In this document: piece after piece, positions 1 to 9,431 of the stretch
Numbering within the stretch: the stretch's first letter is position 1
Layout: each line of letters opens with the position of its first letter
From: Dactylorhiza incarnata
Lineage: Eukaryota; Streptophyta; Magnoliopsida; Asparagales; Orchidaceae
Direction of reading: 5' to 3'
Assembly (NCBI GenBank): GCA_033032865.1
Contig: JAWHQI010000503.1
Span: 310,001 to 374,000, forward strand
DNA: 64,000 bases
The notes under the pieces: generated by a model
The model's database searches: none
Told to the model about the DNA's origin: nothing
Seen by the model: only the letters and a program-made list of their open reading frames with translations
Position numbers and translations under genes: made by a program

Positions 1-136
1 CCAAACCTCTGCGGAGATTCTCTTGGTGCGATCTTGTGGTGACGTCCTCCTGGCGCTGGTCGCGCTCCGTTTGTTTATAGGGAGAAAGTTTGTCCCTCTC
101 GGGCTCCTTCATTGTCTAAGTTAATTTTCTAACACT

Positions 137-651
137 CTATTCTCGGACCTCGTGCCATCCGGTGAACAATTGGGATAGATCTATGAAGTTGTGAATGACT
201 CCTTCTAGCAGCGATTGATACCAATTGAGAGCACCGCTACGAAGTGTTGCAGGGAAAATCTTGCAAGTGATCTGGTCTGGAAGCTCGAATGATTCCATCG
301 CTGTTAGGAAGTAATTGACGTGATCGTACCAGTTTTCTGCTCCGTGAAACTTCCTGTACTGTGGGGGCTTGAGCCAAAGTGGAACTGGATATGTCATAAT
401 CTGCTTTAACAAGGGGGATTGACTAGCCTGTAGCACGTCGCTGTCGAGAACTTGCTCTGTTATCAGAGGCATTTGTTTTTCGGCAATGTCGGGCTATTGA
501 GATAGGACAAGTGTGATGACGAGTGCACCTCCTTTTGAATTTGCGGGAAGAGAGGAACTGCCCGTGTCTGAAATGGCCTAGTGAGTATCCATCCTTGTCG
601 GTCTTTTGGTGAGACTGCTTCTAGTTGCAACCGAGAACTCGCTTCCCACAA
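137..651 (-). pseudogene. Truncated gypsy gag N-terminus (A1)
   Basis: The minus-strand reading frame at 137-472 aligns by eye with the gag of A2 at 33080-33588. Both contain a YPVP.WLK segment, then FHG(A/T)E, a WYQSL motif and LSQLF..WHE, which is the usual pattern of a plant gypsy gag core. A second frame at 463-651 supplies the region nearer the start, so there is a frameshift near 465. The frame stops directly after WHEVRE, where the A2 copy continues, so the C-terminal part is missing or deleted. Capsid function is known for the family; this copy is not expected to make a working protein. Confidence 0.7.
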
Positions 652-663
652 ACGACGCCAAAC

Positions 664-2149
664 TGTTGCGGGTCACTTGATGCTCTGGTAGACCGGTTGA
701 ATTGAACTACCTTAGTTCACGAGCAAGTCGAGCGCGCGATCAGTCAATGAGAGAGCTACTAAATAATAAAAATACTTTTATCATGGAAAACCCGAAAAGG
801 GTGAAAAACCATTCGGTCGGAGCCATGCCGACCAAATTCCACCATCTTCTGGTTCGTTACAGTAGAAGGATGTGAACTCGAGCGCGACAGACCGCTGCTC
901 GTTACAATGTTAGAGAAAGAAAACATCGAGGGTGGCATGCCACCTCTCGAGAGAGTAAGTATTTTTTTGGGAACGAAAGTGAGATTCTCGAGTCGCCTTT
1001 CGTAGCTTGAAGGATTCCCAACTCGCTTAGAAAACTATCGTCCGAAGCAAAGGAAAATCTTCAATGGCACGAAGGAGAACTTTGAAGGCTCGAAGAGATC
1101 TTCGAAGATTTGAAGAAGATCTTTGAAGATCGATGGAGATGCTCAAGCGCTACTGGAGAATTCTAAGGAAATCTTCAAAAGAGCTCTCTCCGACCAAGAA
1201 GACCCGGTCCCCTAAAATGAAGACCCTGAGCTCCTTTTATAGCCCTAGGCATGGGTAGCCTGGTAATTTCGTCATCGTAACCACCTGATGGACGAATCAC
1301 GCTGGTCGATTTGGAGCACAGGAATCACTATTTTTTGGATATTCCCGTCTTGCCCATCCGGGCAATTCGGTCAGCTTGGGCAGTTTTGGCAGCTTCGTTG
1401 ATGACGTTGAGCGAAATGAACTGGTCCTACAATCTAGGAAATTAGGAAAGGTTAACTAACACGCGTGTCGCGAACGTGGAAGCATTCTGAGCGTGAAATG
1501 AACATGGAAGCGTTCTGAGCATGCGACGAACACGAGAGCGTTCTGAGCGCACGATGAATGTAAGAGGACTTAACATGTTTCGCGGGCGAAAAGCCAAGGA
1601 AGGAATTGTGCGCGCCTGATTGATCACGCGCCTCCCAAGGCGGGAAGATATGCCTTCCTGAAAAGGATGAGCGCTTGCATTCCGCTCCCCCCCCCCAGAG
1701 GGGAACGACGCTGGCTGCACCCCCGTGGAAGGGCGGTCCTGGTCGTTCCCCCCAAGGGGAGCACGACGCCGGCCACACTCCCAAGGGGGCGCGGCTCCGG
1801 CCGCAACCCCCATGGAGGTGCGGCGCCGACCGCACCCCCAATGGAGGTGCGGCGTCGACCGCACCCCACAACATGGGGTGTGACTTTGGACGCACCCCAC
1901 TAGGGGGGGCGATTTCAGCCGTCCCCACTATGTGGAGTGTGGTTTCGGCCGCCCTCACTGTGCGGAGTGCGATCTCGGCCGACGCTAGCGGGGTGTGACT
2001 TCACTATTGAATAAGCGGGCTCTGATGGTTGCAGCGGTTTATTCCCCACTCTCATTGCCATGGGAGTTAGCACCCCCACTAACTCCACTCTCAAGGTGGA
2101 GATGCGGTTAGACGCACCCCTGGAGAATTATATAAACGAGTTCATATCA
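664..2149 (-). repeat. LTR of A1 with GC-rich U3
   Basis: The edges are TGTTGCGG on the left and ATATCA on the right, so on the minus strand it begins TG and ends CA. A minus-strand TATA box (TATAAAAGG) is at 1233-1241. U3 (about 1683-2120) is full of GCCGCACCCC/GGGGTGCGG-type half-palindromes. Near the outer U3 edge a plus-strand TATATAAA sits at 2129-2136, at the same place as the antisense TATA of A2. The right edge was inferred from alignment with the A2 LTR and is less certain than the left. Confidence 0.7.
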
Positions 2150-3100
2150 ATTTTATTTTCTGAAAAATGCTACTGCACTTAATTTACAAATTGTTTGGAA
2201 AATCTATTGGTTGGGAAAACTACCCCTCAAATCTTATTTTTCTCTTTTTTTTGAAAAGTCATGACCCTCCTACTATTCAACATTTTCGGAAAGCATTTTC
2301 TCATCCCAATATACAGTTGACGTTGCGGAAACATTTTCCTCCTGTCGATCCAGTTCGACAACACTGCGGAAACCCTAGCCGTTCTCCTGACGATTCTGTT
2401 CTCCCGACGATCCATTTTCAGCCCGTGCGCGCATTTTTAGCATGGCCAAGCATTTTTCCACCTAACGCGTATTTTCTGTCCAAGTGCTCATTTTCCAATT
2501 TTGCCAAACAATATACAATGTGCTTCTCCTTTCTGAAAAGCTCTCTGTAAACGGAGTTCACCCAAACAGATTTTCATTTGCAATAAATCTTTTCCAATAG
2601 CATCTTTTCCTACCTTGCTTTTGCTACCACTATTTTTTTCACCACCACCACTCTCCCAAACAGGCCCTATGCTTTAGTGGCCGTGAATATCCTAATCTCA
2701 AAAATTTAAATACGGGAAAGCAATACTTAATGTTCAAAATGCAGGTAATCATCAACATTGTGTTAACTATCATAGTTCCTCACTGCCATTGTTCAAACCC
2801 AACGGTTGTCCCGAACAAAGTCAAAATCTCATTTATGAATTATGAGATAATTATAAACACTCTCCCGCACGTGTAGGATATTTAGCCTCTAAGGCATAGA
2901 CTATTAATTAGGTCAGTGGTGCGAGACGGATCAGACAACCCACACAATTCTCCTGCCCTTGAAATCAAGCCACGTATTGAAGATAGAGCCAACAACTAAT
3001 CATTTACAATGAAATTATAATAATATATAAGTATCAATGGAGCGAGAACTAGCCATCTTTGGCCTCTATAAATAGAAGTAATCTTCGTTCAGAAGAGATT
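2150..3100. other. Intergenic AT-rich stretch, no gene seen
   Basis: No coding region is recognised. The small open frames at 2167-2550 lack any family motif. A CCCAAACAGGCCC segment near 2652-2665 resembles the terminus of PIF/Harbinger-type MITEs. I could not find its partner end, so no MITE is called. Confidence 0.4.
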
Positions 3101-3109
3101 TAGAATTGT

Positions 3110-3640
3110 TCTGGGTCGCTTAGTGTTCTCCCGTTCTGGAGAATCAAACTGTTTTAGCTCGAGAGTGAGCTAAGCACACAAACAGTTTAAAAGAGAACCA
3201 ATAACAGAGATGACTAGACTTTTAACGTGGGAAAACCTGGAAAGGGAAAAAATCACGGAGTCGGTTCGGTGCAGACCAAATTCACTAATTTGCTTGAGGT
3301 TACAAGTGTTAGAATCTTCGAGAGGGTGACATGTCACCGCTCCGATTACAAGTACTTGAAGGTGAAAAAGAAACTATGTCTTCTTTCGGCTCGTATGAGC
3401 GAGTTTTAGAGCAGGCACTGGAGCAAGCACTGGAACTGGCACTGTGGAGAGCAAAGTCCACCCTTGAGCGAGAGAGCGAGAGAGCGAACAGAGTGAACAT
3501 GTGCACTTGACCAAAGTGAGCACTCGATCTGGAGAGCATTAATAGAGTTCCAAATCTTCGCCGGAAAACTTTAGATCTCTCTTTTCACTTCTTGGTTGCA
3601 TTGGAAATTGCACAGTCTTTTAGTTAAACTGGCGAATAAG
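3110..3640 (-). repeat. Old LTR relic related to the A family
   Basis: The order of short blocks matches the A-type LTRs. A run of AAACAGTTTAAAAGAG is followed by AACGTGGGAAAACCTGG, a GGTTCGGTGCAGACCAAATT segment, then a GTTACAAG block and a GACATGTCACC block. Each has a counterpart at about 27000-27190 in A2. Identity is low and neither edge can be placed, so this is an ancient fragment. What is directly visible is the conserved block order; the family assignment is inference. Confidence 0.45.
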
Positions 3641-3757
3641 GTTGCGCGATTCCGGTCACCTGGATCGCTAATTTTCGGAAATGAATGGAATTTCCAGATA
3701 CCTTAACAATGACGTGCAAGATGGAATGAAGAAAATTGTGTGCAAGTTGGAAAGAGG

Positions 3758-3879
3758 CACTACAACAATTTTGTTCTTTAGCAACGCTTGAAAAATGTTG
3801 CCTAAAACTGCAAACTGTTGCCAAAACATAGATAAATGTTGCCAAATAAATGTTGCTAAAGGCCAAAAATGTTATAGTG
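3758..3879. mobile_element. 122-bp mini-CACTA (non-autonomous) element
   Basis: The element starts CACTACAACAATTTTG and ends CAAAAATGTTATAGTG, giving terminal inverted repeats that begin CACTA. It is flanked by the 3-bp direct repeat AGG (3755-3757 and 3880-3882), the TSD length known for CACTA/EnSpm transposons. The interior repeats TGTTGCC-type motifs. There is no coding capacity, so it would depend on a transposase elsewhere. Confidence 0.8.
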
Positions 3880-4180
3880 AGGAATACAACGACGAAATAT
3901 TGGAGAAGAGCAAATGTCCCTGCGGCATAAACCCACAATACCGACGTGAGAGGACATCAACGAAATATTGAAATTAATAAGATGATCGGTGAGGGATTAC
4001 CTTTCCGGCGATGAAATGGTGAGAGGCGGAGAGCTCCGGCGAAGAAACAACGATAAAAATTGGTGACGAAAACTCTGCGGCAAAGAAATGGCTACGAACT
4101 TGCAGAAATGGCGAGAGACGGAAACTGTGTCGATGAAAGGGCAGAACTAGCGAGAGGAGGAAACCAAAACTGAAAATAGG

Positions 4181-4788
4181 TGTTGAAGCCAGGAAAATCC
4201 CGACTCCAAAATTCGGATCAATGCAGCCGGAGGCTACTCGCCCAACAGTCCAATGAGATGACTTTGCTGGCAACGACGAAGCTAGAAGAGCAACAAACAG
4301 GACCCCAGGTGCTGCGACAGGGAGGTCCCACCACGTACCCGGAAGCTCAATGGAGTCTTCCCTTCCAAAACAAAGAATGGCCGAGCTTGGTACAAGGAAG
4401 GCAGGGACCTGGCGAGTATCTCGCCTGAGGGGGTCAACCTCGTCCAAAAGTCCTCTTTTTTGTACCTCTGGGGGTCTATTTATAGACAAATCCTGGGGGG
4501 GGGGGGGGGGGTAGTTACCTGACCATACTCGCCCATACTTGCCTCTGCTCGCCTAGCTCGCCCTCTGCTTGCCAAGCTCGCCCTCTGCTCGCCTCGCTCG
4601 CCCCATGCTCGCCAAGCTCGCACATTTCTCGCCAAGCTCGCCCCTTGCTCGCCAAGCTCGCCTCTGCTCGCATCTTCTCGCCCCATGCTCGCCCCTGCTC
4701 GCCTCTGCTCGCCGCTGCTCGCCTCGCGAGGTCTGCGAATAAGCGTCTTCTTAGGCCTTTCTGATCTCGACGAATTACAGGTTGAACA
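4181..4788 (-). mobile_element. Solo LTR B1 with intact TSD
   Basis: It starts TGTTGAAGCC and ends GGTTGAACA, and is flanked by ATAGG on both sides (4176-4180 and 4789-4793). No internal region accompanies it, which is the mark of LTR-LTR recombination. A minus-strand TATAAATAG lies near 4475-4485. On its U3 side are a G-run and then a run of about 20 GCTCGCC motifs (4530-4730). The same layout occurs in the LTRs at 7847-8470 and 62261-62880, and in the longer LTRs of B3. Confidence 0.85.
4530..4730. repeat. GCTCGCC short tandem array in U3 of B1
   Basis: Imperfect 10-20 bp units with the core GCTCGCC are repeated about 20 times. The block ends in the palindrome CCTCGCGAGG. It lies upstream of the minus-strand TATA box. 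Confidence 0.8.
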
Positions 4789-5775
4789 ATAGGGTTTTAC
4801 TAGCCCACCTTTAGCGATCGAGTTTAGCAGAAATAATAGGTGTTTTAAAATTTTGAATGGTGTACATATAGCCTTTATAGGTGTGCCCTTAACACCACCC
4901 TTAATTTAGAGCGATGTTATAAGCAGTCCAATTTTGGCTATTCGTAGCTCATTGATGTCCGCAGTACAAAAACATATTTGCAGTCCAAAATATTGGCAGC
5001 CTAAAAACAGAGCCCTTGTCTCATGAATCAAGCCTCGTCGTAGTACAAAAATATTCCTCCCGAGCCCCCACATCGCGGAGATCTGCTCAGGATCGAAGAA
5101 TAGAAGAGAAATCCTAGACTCGAGTAAAAGGAACACGCAAAGATTACATGAAATACTAAAAAACTTCACATGTTCAAGTAGATCGGCACGGAAGCAGAAG
5201 AAATTCACAATATTTTTTTGGAAATTCATGAGTTCTCCCAGAGGAAGATTCATTAAGAAGTGTGATTTTTTGCGGTAGAGACTAAAGTTTACGCTAGAGA
5301 GATGAATAGAAGGTGTGAAGAAATGAACATGAAACGATAATAAAGGCGGTACTCATAAATTTGAGCAAAGTTATTTTCGAACCTACGTGATCCGAGCAGA
5401 GTTTAATTGAGGTGCTAAATATTCCGTGGAGAAAGAGATCCTTGGAGACTAATCCACGACACTATTTTTCTCATGTCATGGACTAAGAACTATAATGGTC
5501 ATATTTTTTTTTTGGACTGCAAATAACACGAGAGATTTTAGATATTTTTCGAGCTGCGAATATCAGTTATTGGACTACTTATAATACTGCTCTTAATCCC
5601 TTAATTAATTTAAGACTACTTCATTCGTTTACTTTGACCCGTACCACCGTATGCCGTATGGCCGTACCAACTCTGAGCACCCTTCTCCAGCTTAATAAAT
5701 AAAGTCCACAGCTTAATTATTGCAGTAGTTACACATCCACGGCCACATCAGCTTGCGGGAAGAGCTAGAAGTCTA
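4789..5775. promoter_or_regulatory. WAK1 upstream region
   Basis: No gene is seen. The last 150 bases resemble the region upstream of WAK2, so the duplication includes promoter sequence. A TTTGACCC block (5633-5640) contains the WRKY-type W-box core TTGACC and is shared by both copies. A TTAATAAATAAAG segment (near 5692-5704) is a plausible TATA region. Promoter activity is inference. Confidence 0.45.
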
Positions 5776-6625
5776 ATGCCGATCTACTTCCTTGTCCTCT
5801 TCATCCTCCTCCCCACCTCCTCCACCGCCGACACTCTTCCCGGCTGTCCCGACAGCTGCGGTAACCTCACCATACCCTATCCCTTCGGCATCCAATCCGG
5901 CTGCCACCTCCCCGGCTTCCTCATCACCTGCAACACCACCTATTCCCCTCCCCGCGCCTTCCTCAGCGCCGGAAACGTCAAACTCAACTCCATCAACCTC
6001 ACCGGCACCGCCGTCGTCGAACTCTTCGTCGCACGTGACTGCTACGCACCCCTCGCCCTCTCGACCAGCATTATCCAGACCGAGGTCGACTTCACCGACC
6101 TTCCCTACACCATATCCAACACCCGCAACAAGTTCACCGCCATCGGCTGCAGCGCCATCGCCCTGAACTACCGCTACGAGCAGAACAACAGCCTATCCTA
6201 CACCACCGGCTGCATCGCCTTCTGCAGCGACGGCAGCAGTGTCATCAACGGCTCCTGCTCAGGCATCGGCTGCTGCCAAACCGCCATACCCAAAGGACTG
6301 CTGAGATTCAACACCATCCTACAGAGCACCACCAACATGAACCTGACGTGGACTTTTAGTCCCTGCAACTTAGCCTTCCTAATCGACACGGAGGAGTACG
6401 TGTTCGACGTGGCCGACCTCGCCAACTTTTATAAGAGGACCACCGTGCCGGTGGTGCTGGACTGGGCGGTCGGAAACCACCCCACCTGCGAGTCGGCGGC
6501 CACCTCGCCCGACTATGCCTGCGGTGCTAATAGCTATTGTAGCAACTCTACCAATGCGGCTGGGTACAGCTGCAGCTGTAAGACTGGGTACCAGGGCAAT
6601 CCTTATCTCGCCACTGGCTGCCAAG
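5776..6625 (+). pseudogene. WAK1: exon 1 of a wall-associated-kinase-like gene, disrupted
   Basis: Exon 1 encodes about 283 residues. In order they are an N-terminal hydrophobic signal peptide (about residues 1-18), a GUB_WAK-type galacturonan-binding domain beginning CPDSCGNLTIPYPFG, the conserved GIGCCQTAIP motif, and a first EGF-like module (ACGANSYCSNS...GYSCSCKTGYQGNPY). Family members are plasma-membrane receptors that bind cell-wall pectin. The exon itself is open and ends at a good 5' splice site (CCAAG|GTATAT). The paralogue WAK2 shows what should follow: an EGF exon and a kinase exon. Here intron 1 runs into retroelement sequence. Only the last 25 bp of exon 2 survive, at 47515-47539, and no kinase exon is found. 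Read-through in intron 1 would stop within a few codons, giving at most a secreted ectodomain. I call it a pseudogene. Confidence 0.9.
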
Positions 6626-6960
6626 GTATATAAATAATTATTACTAATTATTTTTAATATTTTGTTTTTGTGGTATGTATTATGGTGCAGTTGTAAATAA
6701 ATGTGTGGTGTAAAGTGAATAGGTGTGCGCATATAAATATGTAATGTTCTGTGTTATTTCGATTCAATAAAAACAGTTTTGGATATGTGCAAACCAGTTT
6801 TGAATATAGCGGCCGGCGAGGCGAACTCTTCCTCATCTACAACTTATGCTCTGCATATGCCGTCGGCGAGGTAAATGGCCAGAGATGTTCGGTCTACCTC
6901 CGGTGAGCGAATAAATAAAGTTAAAAAAAATGAAAACCTGTGGTGAAATGATTCTGCAGG
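6626..6960. other. WAK1 intron 1 start and eroded retroelement border
   Basis: The first 60 bases align with WAK2 intron 1 (ACTAATTATTTTTAA is shared). After about 6685 the match is lost. The left edge of the TRIM-like element must lie here but could not be placed. No gene is seen. Confidence 0.5.
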
Positions 6961-7391
6961 GTTGTATTTTCATCCGTTTTGGGTGGCTTGTTATTTTCTT
7001 CTTAAATTTCATCATTGTATCAGAGCTAGGTTGAGTTGGCTGGTCGATCTCCTCGGGGGGACTTTGTGAACAGATTTCAGCAAGACTGTCGAGAGGGGCT
7101 GAAAAATGCGGATTCCCCGATGGCTCGTATGGTCTCTGTCTCACAATGCCTACCCTGCGAGGTTGCGCATAGGATGTTTCGTCTTGCCGAGGAAGTGTCT
7201 TTTGAAGTGCAGATTTAAGCAAGACCATGACGCGAGGGACCAAAAAAAATGGAATACCCCTAGTGGCTCGTAAGAGATCTGTCCCACTTCGCCTATCCGA
7301 CAGCGGTCTCCTACCTCCTTCCAACAAGATCCATGCATCAACAACTACGGAAGAAAATAATTTTTTGATGCAGATTTGGCTTATAAGAGGG

Positions 7392-7771
7392 TGTTGGAAA
7401 TAAGCCTTCACCTGCTATTTTGTTAAAGTCAAATCTAGTCCACCTAAAGCTTAGTCTCCTTCTATAAAAAAAATTGAAGATCTGATCGGTATTGGCATAA
7501 CCTCCGAAATATGGATTCCTGCAGTTTTTTGACATATAGACTTTATCTCCATGCATCTGCTATATATTGTATTATGCAAGTTGTATTTTCATCCGTTTTT
7601 TTAATGTTTTTTGTAAGGCTATGTAAAGGCATTGCGTCAAGCCTTGTATGGAACTTCGATTTTAAATAAGAACTCTCATTTGAAGCAATGTAGCATTTGA
7701 AGAAAGATCTTTCCTACTGCCTCCCTCTTCCTTTCTTCCTTTTTATGTTATTTTCTTCTTAAATTTCAACA
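7392..7771 (+). repeat. Complete LTR of the TRIM-like element plus Met-tRNA primer site
   Basis: Edges TGTTGGAAAT and TTTCAACA, 380 bp, directly followed by TGGTATCAGAGC, complementary to the initiator tRNA-Met 3' end. It contains the uninterrupted sequence GACTTTATCTCC, which serves as the empty site for the MITE found in the sister LTR at 47063. Confidence 0.85.
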
Positions 7772-7846
7772 TGGTATCAGAGCTAGATTGAGTTGGCTGG
7801 TCAATCTCATCGGGAGGACTTTGTGAAAATCAGATTTCAGCAAGAC

Positions 7847-8470
7847 TGTTGAAGCCTGGAAAATCCCGGCTCCAAAATTCGGATCAATGCAGCCCGAGGT
7901 TACTGATCCTGCGGTCCAACTCCACGGCTCGGATAGCTAAAATAGGAGAGAGGAAATGACTATAAGCACACCCAGGTGCTCCAGCAGGGAGGTCCCACCA
8001 CATACCCGGAAGTTTGGAAGAAACTTCCCCTCCGCAACCAAAAGTTGGGCGAGGTGCTAGACGGGCATGGACTTGGCGAGTATCCAGCTTGGGGGGACCT
8101 CGACCACTTCCAAAAGGTGTCATTTCTAGTACCCCTGGGGGTCTATTTATAGAGAAATCCTAGGCGGGGGGGGGGGGGGGGGGGGGGGGGGGGACCGGGC
8201 AAGTATACTGCCTAAGCTCGCGAGTTACAAAGGCTACTCGCTCATACTCGCGAGGTACTCGCCCAAGCTCGCCCATGCACGTCTCATGCTCGCCTCTGCT
8301 CGCCTCTGCTCGTCTCTGCTCGCCCATGCTCGCCTCTACTCGCCTCTGCTCGCCCCTGCTCGCCTCTGCTCGCCCCTGCTCGCCTCTGCTCGCCCCATGC
8401 TCGCCTCGCGAGGTCTGCAAATATGCGTCTTCTTATGCCTTTCTGATCTCGACAAATTACGGGTTGAACA
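7847..8470 (-). mobile_element. Solo LTR B2 with intact TSD
   Basis: Starts TGTTGAAGCC and ends GGGTTGAACA; flanked by AAGAC (7842-7846 and 8471-8475). It interrupts the second internal copy of the TRIM-like element: the sequence on each side rejoins to match 7066-7085. It has a minus-strand TATAAATAG near 8148-8157, a run of about 25 G (8164-8193) and a GCTCGCC array (8215-8405), the same plan as B1. Confidence 0.88.
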
Positions 8471-8790
8471 AAGACTATGTCGAAAGGGGCCGAAAATGCG
8501 GATTCCCAGTGGCTCATATGGGCTCTGTCTCACAATGCCAACCTTGTGAGGTTGCGCATAGGATGTTTCGTCTTGGCGATGAGGAGTTGTCTTTTGGAGT
8601 GCAGATTTAAGTAATTAAGACCATGACGAGAGGGACCGGAAAAAAATGGATATCCTCGGTGGCTCATAAGAGATCTGTCCCATTTCGCCTACCCGACAGA
8701 TTTTGGCTTATGGGAGGGTGTTGAAAATAAGCCTTCGCCTGCTATTTTGTTAAAGTAAAATCTAGTCCACCTAAAGCTAAGCCTCCTTCT

Positions 8791-9431
8791 TGTGAAATTT
8801 CAAGATCTTTGGAACACTGAGACAAGTACACCAAGAAAGAACAAAAAACACTTCTTTATTGCTTGACAAGTAGTTACAATAATTACAAGAGAATGAGCTG
8901 AATACAAGTCGCATACAACTTGATTCACAACAGCCGAAAGTAAGGAACAACAACTGGTCGCAGACAGAGTCTGCTTCTCCACAAATCGCTAGCGCCTGGC
9001 ACTAGCGATAGCGCCTGCGCTATCTCAGACTGCGCGAGCTCGCTGCTTGCACACTCTCCTGATCAGCCCGCAGATGCAGACCGTCAGATCACAACAAGCC
9101 GCTAGCGCCTACGCTGCCCGCTACCACTGACACTATCTCAGCGAACTCACACAACTCGCGCGCCTTGCTCTGGGTCACTCTGAACTCACTCCGAGTTCAC
9201 TCCCACTTGAGACCGCCAGATCAGACCGCCCGAGCTCTCCTGCCGAACTTACTCCAAGTTCTCTCTGACTTAAACCGTCAATAGAGACCGCCCAAGTCGA
9301 CCTCTTTCTCTTATATACTCTGTAGGGGGATTGCCCCCCTATTTATAAATTCCGGAGCCGCCACCTGGAAGTTGGGCTAGCGTCGGCGCTAGCGCTAGCG
9401 CCTGCGCTATCTCACTTCACAAATCTCAACA
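8791..9431 (-). repeat. 3' LTR of D
   Basis: 641 bp, edges TGTGAAATTT and CTCAACA. A minus-strand TATATAAGAG is near 9310-9320. Copies of the palindromic motif GCTAGCGC/GCGCTAGC occur in U3 (9378-9412) and again downstream (8985-9110). Confidence 0.88.

Larger units (their letters stand above)
1..2149 (-). mobile_element. Partial Ty3/gypsy-like element A1 (5' LTR plus start of gag)
   Basis: This is an LTR retrotransposon on the minus strand that runs off the left edge of the window. Its 5' LTR is 664-2149 and a broken gag start lies at 137-651. The 8 bases just left of 664, read on the minus strand, begin GTTTGGCG. The same segment borders the LTR of element A2, so it is probably the primer-binding region. 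The LTR shares its layout with A2: the TGTTGCGG edge, the block around 790-830, the sense TATA box and the GC-rich U3. It is clearly diverged from A2, hence an older or sister family. The bases after its right edge (2150-2154, ATTTT) would be one TSD copy; the other lies outside the window. Confidence 0.75.

Noticed and set aside
2150..2670. MITE ending in CCCAAACAGGCCC
   Set aside because: Only one terminus is convincing; no partner end or TSD could be placed.
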